A DNA stretch of 64,000 bases, from contig NZ_JAJKLK010000003.1 in assembly GCF_020982545.1 (NCBI RefSeq), positions 1,054,001 to 1,118,000 of the forward strand. Direction: 5' to 3'. Positions 62,597 through 64,000 of the stretch are shown here, piece after piece (position 1 is the stretch's first letter; each line of letters opens with the position of its first letter). The position numbers were made by a program, and so were the translations under genes. The DNA is from Streptomyces sp. MNU76 (GTDB lineage: Bacteria > Actinomycetota > Actinomycetes > Streptomycetales > Streptomycetaceae). The notes under the pieces are model-generated. The model was not told the DNA's origin. It did no database searches and saw only the letters and a program-made list of their open reading frames with translations.

Positions 62597-63980
62597 GACC
62601 GTTCCGGAGTCGGGGGTGGCGTGAGGGAGGGGAGGGGCTGCGGCCGGCGGGGCAGCACCCGGCCCGCCAGCCCCCAGTCGGGGTCGACACCGACGCCGAG
62701 CCGGTCCAGCACGGTGGGCGCGATGTCGACGAGAGCGGGCGAGCCCAGCGGGTGCCGCCGGGGGTTCGGGGTGCGGGGCCGCCGTCCGCGCCGACCGTGC
62801 GACCGGGACTGTACGTGCCGGTCACGCTGTGCGGGCTGTGCGTGCCGCCGATGTTGTGCGCGTCGGCTGTGCTGTGCGTGCTGTGCGTGGGGCTGGGTCT
62901 GTGCGTGCCGCTCAGGCTGTGCGTGGTGGCCGTGCCGCCAGTGCTGTCCGCGCCGTCCGGGCCGTGCGTGCCGTCCGTGCTGTGCGCGCTGCCTGTGCTG
63001 TTCGCGTAGGGCGCGCCGTCTGGATCACCCGGGCCGCTCGGATCACCCGGGCCGCCCGGACCATCCTGGCCGGCCGGACCGTCCGTACCGGGCTTGCCGC
63101 TCGTCCTGCCCGCGCTGCCCGCATCGGCCGTCCCCGGCTCCACGGCCCTCGTCGGCTCAGCGGCAGCCCCCGGCCCGACCCCCGTTCCCAGTTCCGCGAG
63201 GACGACGAAGATCTCGCGTTCCGCGTGGGTGTCGCCTCCGTGGCCGCCGGTGTCCAGGTGTCCGTGGTCGGTGGTGACCAAGACCGTCCAGTGCTCGTCG
63301 GCGCGTGCGGGGTCGCGGTGTCGGGCGGCGATCGCGTCCAGCAGTCGCCCGAGGTGGGCGTCCTGGGCGAGAAGCGCCCGGTCGTACGCCGGGCCGAGCG
63401 GCCCCGTGGCGTGACCGGCCTCGTCGGTGGCGCCGAAGTACACGAACAGCGCGTCCGGGTCGCCCTCGGAGAGCCAGCGCACGGCGGTGTCGGCGACGAG
63501 CCGGTCCGCCTGCTCGTAACCGTCGGACTCCCCGTCGTACCGCGCGCGTTCGCCGACGCCGGGCCCCAGCGTGCCGCGGTCGATCAGCTCCGGCCAGGAC
63601 ACCGCGGCCGCCGTACGCAGACCGGGTCGCGCGGCGGCGGCCCGGCTGAGGAAGTCGGGGTGACGGACGTAGTCGGCGCCCGCGAAGTCGTTGCCGGTGA
63701 CCCCGTGCCGGTCGGGCCACACCCCGGTCAGCACGCTCGACCAGCCGGGACCGGAGTCGGTGTAGGCCATGCTGGTGGACGGCCCGCCCTCGGCCTGGCC
63801 GTCCACCTCGCCGTAGGGCAGCAGACCGCTGCCGTGGGCGCCGGTGACCATCAGGCCGTGCAGTACGGGCGCCGTGGCCGAGGAGCGGACGAGCCGGTCG
63901 TAGCGCACCCCGTCCATGCCCACCACCAGCACCTTGCCGCGCCCCGGCCGCACGGTCGTCGCGCTCCCGGTGTCCGTCAC
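62593..63980 (-). pseudogene. Type I phosphodiesterase/alkaline-phosphatase-family protein with low-complexity insertion and frameshift
   Basis: Starting at GTG 63980 (GGAGG upstream) the first ~275 codons encode VLVVGMDGVRYDRLV (metal Asp), TDSGPGWSSVLTGVWPDRHG, VYFGATDEAGHATG and TTDHGHLDTGGHGG, a type I phosphodiesterase/nucleotide pyrophosphatase. About 120 low-complexity codons follow (THGPDG, THSTHST, GTHSPHS types). Normal C-terminal sequence then resumes in another frame (RHPLGSPALVDIAPTVLDRL, then DWGLAG) and stops at 62593, coupled to the lacZ-type start by ATGA. The frame change is at the five-base run near 62760-62764 (GGGGG on the plus strand). The window nearly ends at its promoter. 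Confidence 0.75.
62780..63160. repeat. Degenerate low-complexity repeat region inside the phosphodiesterase gene
   Basis: On the plus strand the region is built from variants of GTGCTGTGCGTGC/GTGCCG and of GGACC/GGCCG units of about 9-18 bases, with no exact long repeat. On the coding strand it yields Gly/Thr/His/Ser/Pro-rich sequence. It interrupts a conserved hydrolase near the last core strand. Confidence 0.6.
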
Positions 63981-64000
63981 CGCGCCCCTCCGTCCCGACA

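Noticed and set aside
62780..63160. Possible CRISPR array or VNTR
   Set aside because: Units are degenerate and of varying length, with no constant repeats or unique spacers, and no cas genes lie nearby.

Overview
The window is high-GC DNA with strong third-position GC bias, frequent GTG and TTG starts, ATGA/GTGA gene overlaps, twin-arginine exported hydrolases and many TetR/LacI/IclR/MarR/AraC regulators. This fits a Streptomyces chromosome, probably an arm or other accessory-rich part. The 15.2-22.1 kb block matches, from memory, the SCO6650-SCO6655 neighbourhood of S. coelicolor, and gnd-opcA-zwf at 42.4-45.8 kb matches the nearby SCO6658-SCO6663 pentose-phosphate operon. No rRNA, tRNA, CRISPR array, transposase or origin was seen.

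Layout. 0-4.9 kb: a frameshifted PASTA-type protein at the edge, a coiled-coil protein of unknown function, a damaged McrB-type ATPase and a divergent HNH/endonuclease VII protein. 5.0-8.1 kb: an FtsX-family exporter whose ATPase gene has been fused by deletion to the first codons of a padR gene that still carries its operator. 8.5-11.6 kb: a sugar/polyol locus (Gfo/Idh/MocA dehydrogenase, SDR, LacI regulator). 11.7-14.3 kb: acyl-CoA dehydrogenase with divergent TetR, then decayed AraC and quinone-oxidoreductase genes. 14.3-22.1 kb: CDP-alcohol phosphotransferase, MDR dehydrogenase, PTPS homologue, glycosyltransferase, methyltransferase, LPG-synthase-like membrane protein, creatininase-family hydrolase and a GTP cyclohydrolase II of the FAPy-forming type. 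The set looks like one orphan pathway that starts from GTP. 22.3-25.7 kb: an FAD amine oxidase followed by two saccharopine dehydrogenases. 25.7-30.7 kb: serine hydrolase, TetR-controlled MFS exporter, cytosolic Leu-binding-type protein and a frameshifted small membrane protein.

30.9-36.1 kb: a quinate/shikimate catabolic unit (MFS importer, TetR, shikimate dehydrogenase, dehydroshikimate dehydratase) with matching operators on both transcripts. 36.1-42.2 kb: a membrane protein with pentapeptide-like repeats, a nitroreductase-like protein, and a 960-residue fusion of a catalase-related domain to an alpha-dioxygenase/cyclooxygenase-type peroxidase. 42.4-46.4 kb: gnd-opcA-zwf, a transketolase stub and an AraC remnant. 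46.5-51.9 kb: GH16 glucanase, truncated PQQ propeller, serine hydrolase, sulfatase stub, IclR and MarR. 52.2-56.0 kb: SDR-amidohydrolase-acyl-CoA ligase-MaoC operon facing the MarR gene. 56.1-64.0 kb: a minus-strand operon of four hydrolases (type I phosphodiesterase, GH2 beta-galactosidase, metallophosphoesterase-LamG, PHP/CehA-like), whose first gene carries a low-complexity insertion and a frameshift.

Two things stand out. One is the pair of little-characterised metabolic systems: the FAPy/pterin-like cluster and the double-haem oxylipin-type fusion. The other is decay: at least seven genes are truncated, fused or frameshifted, often at C or G runs or at deletion junctions between divergent neighbours.
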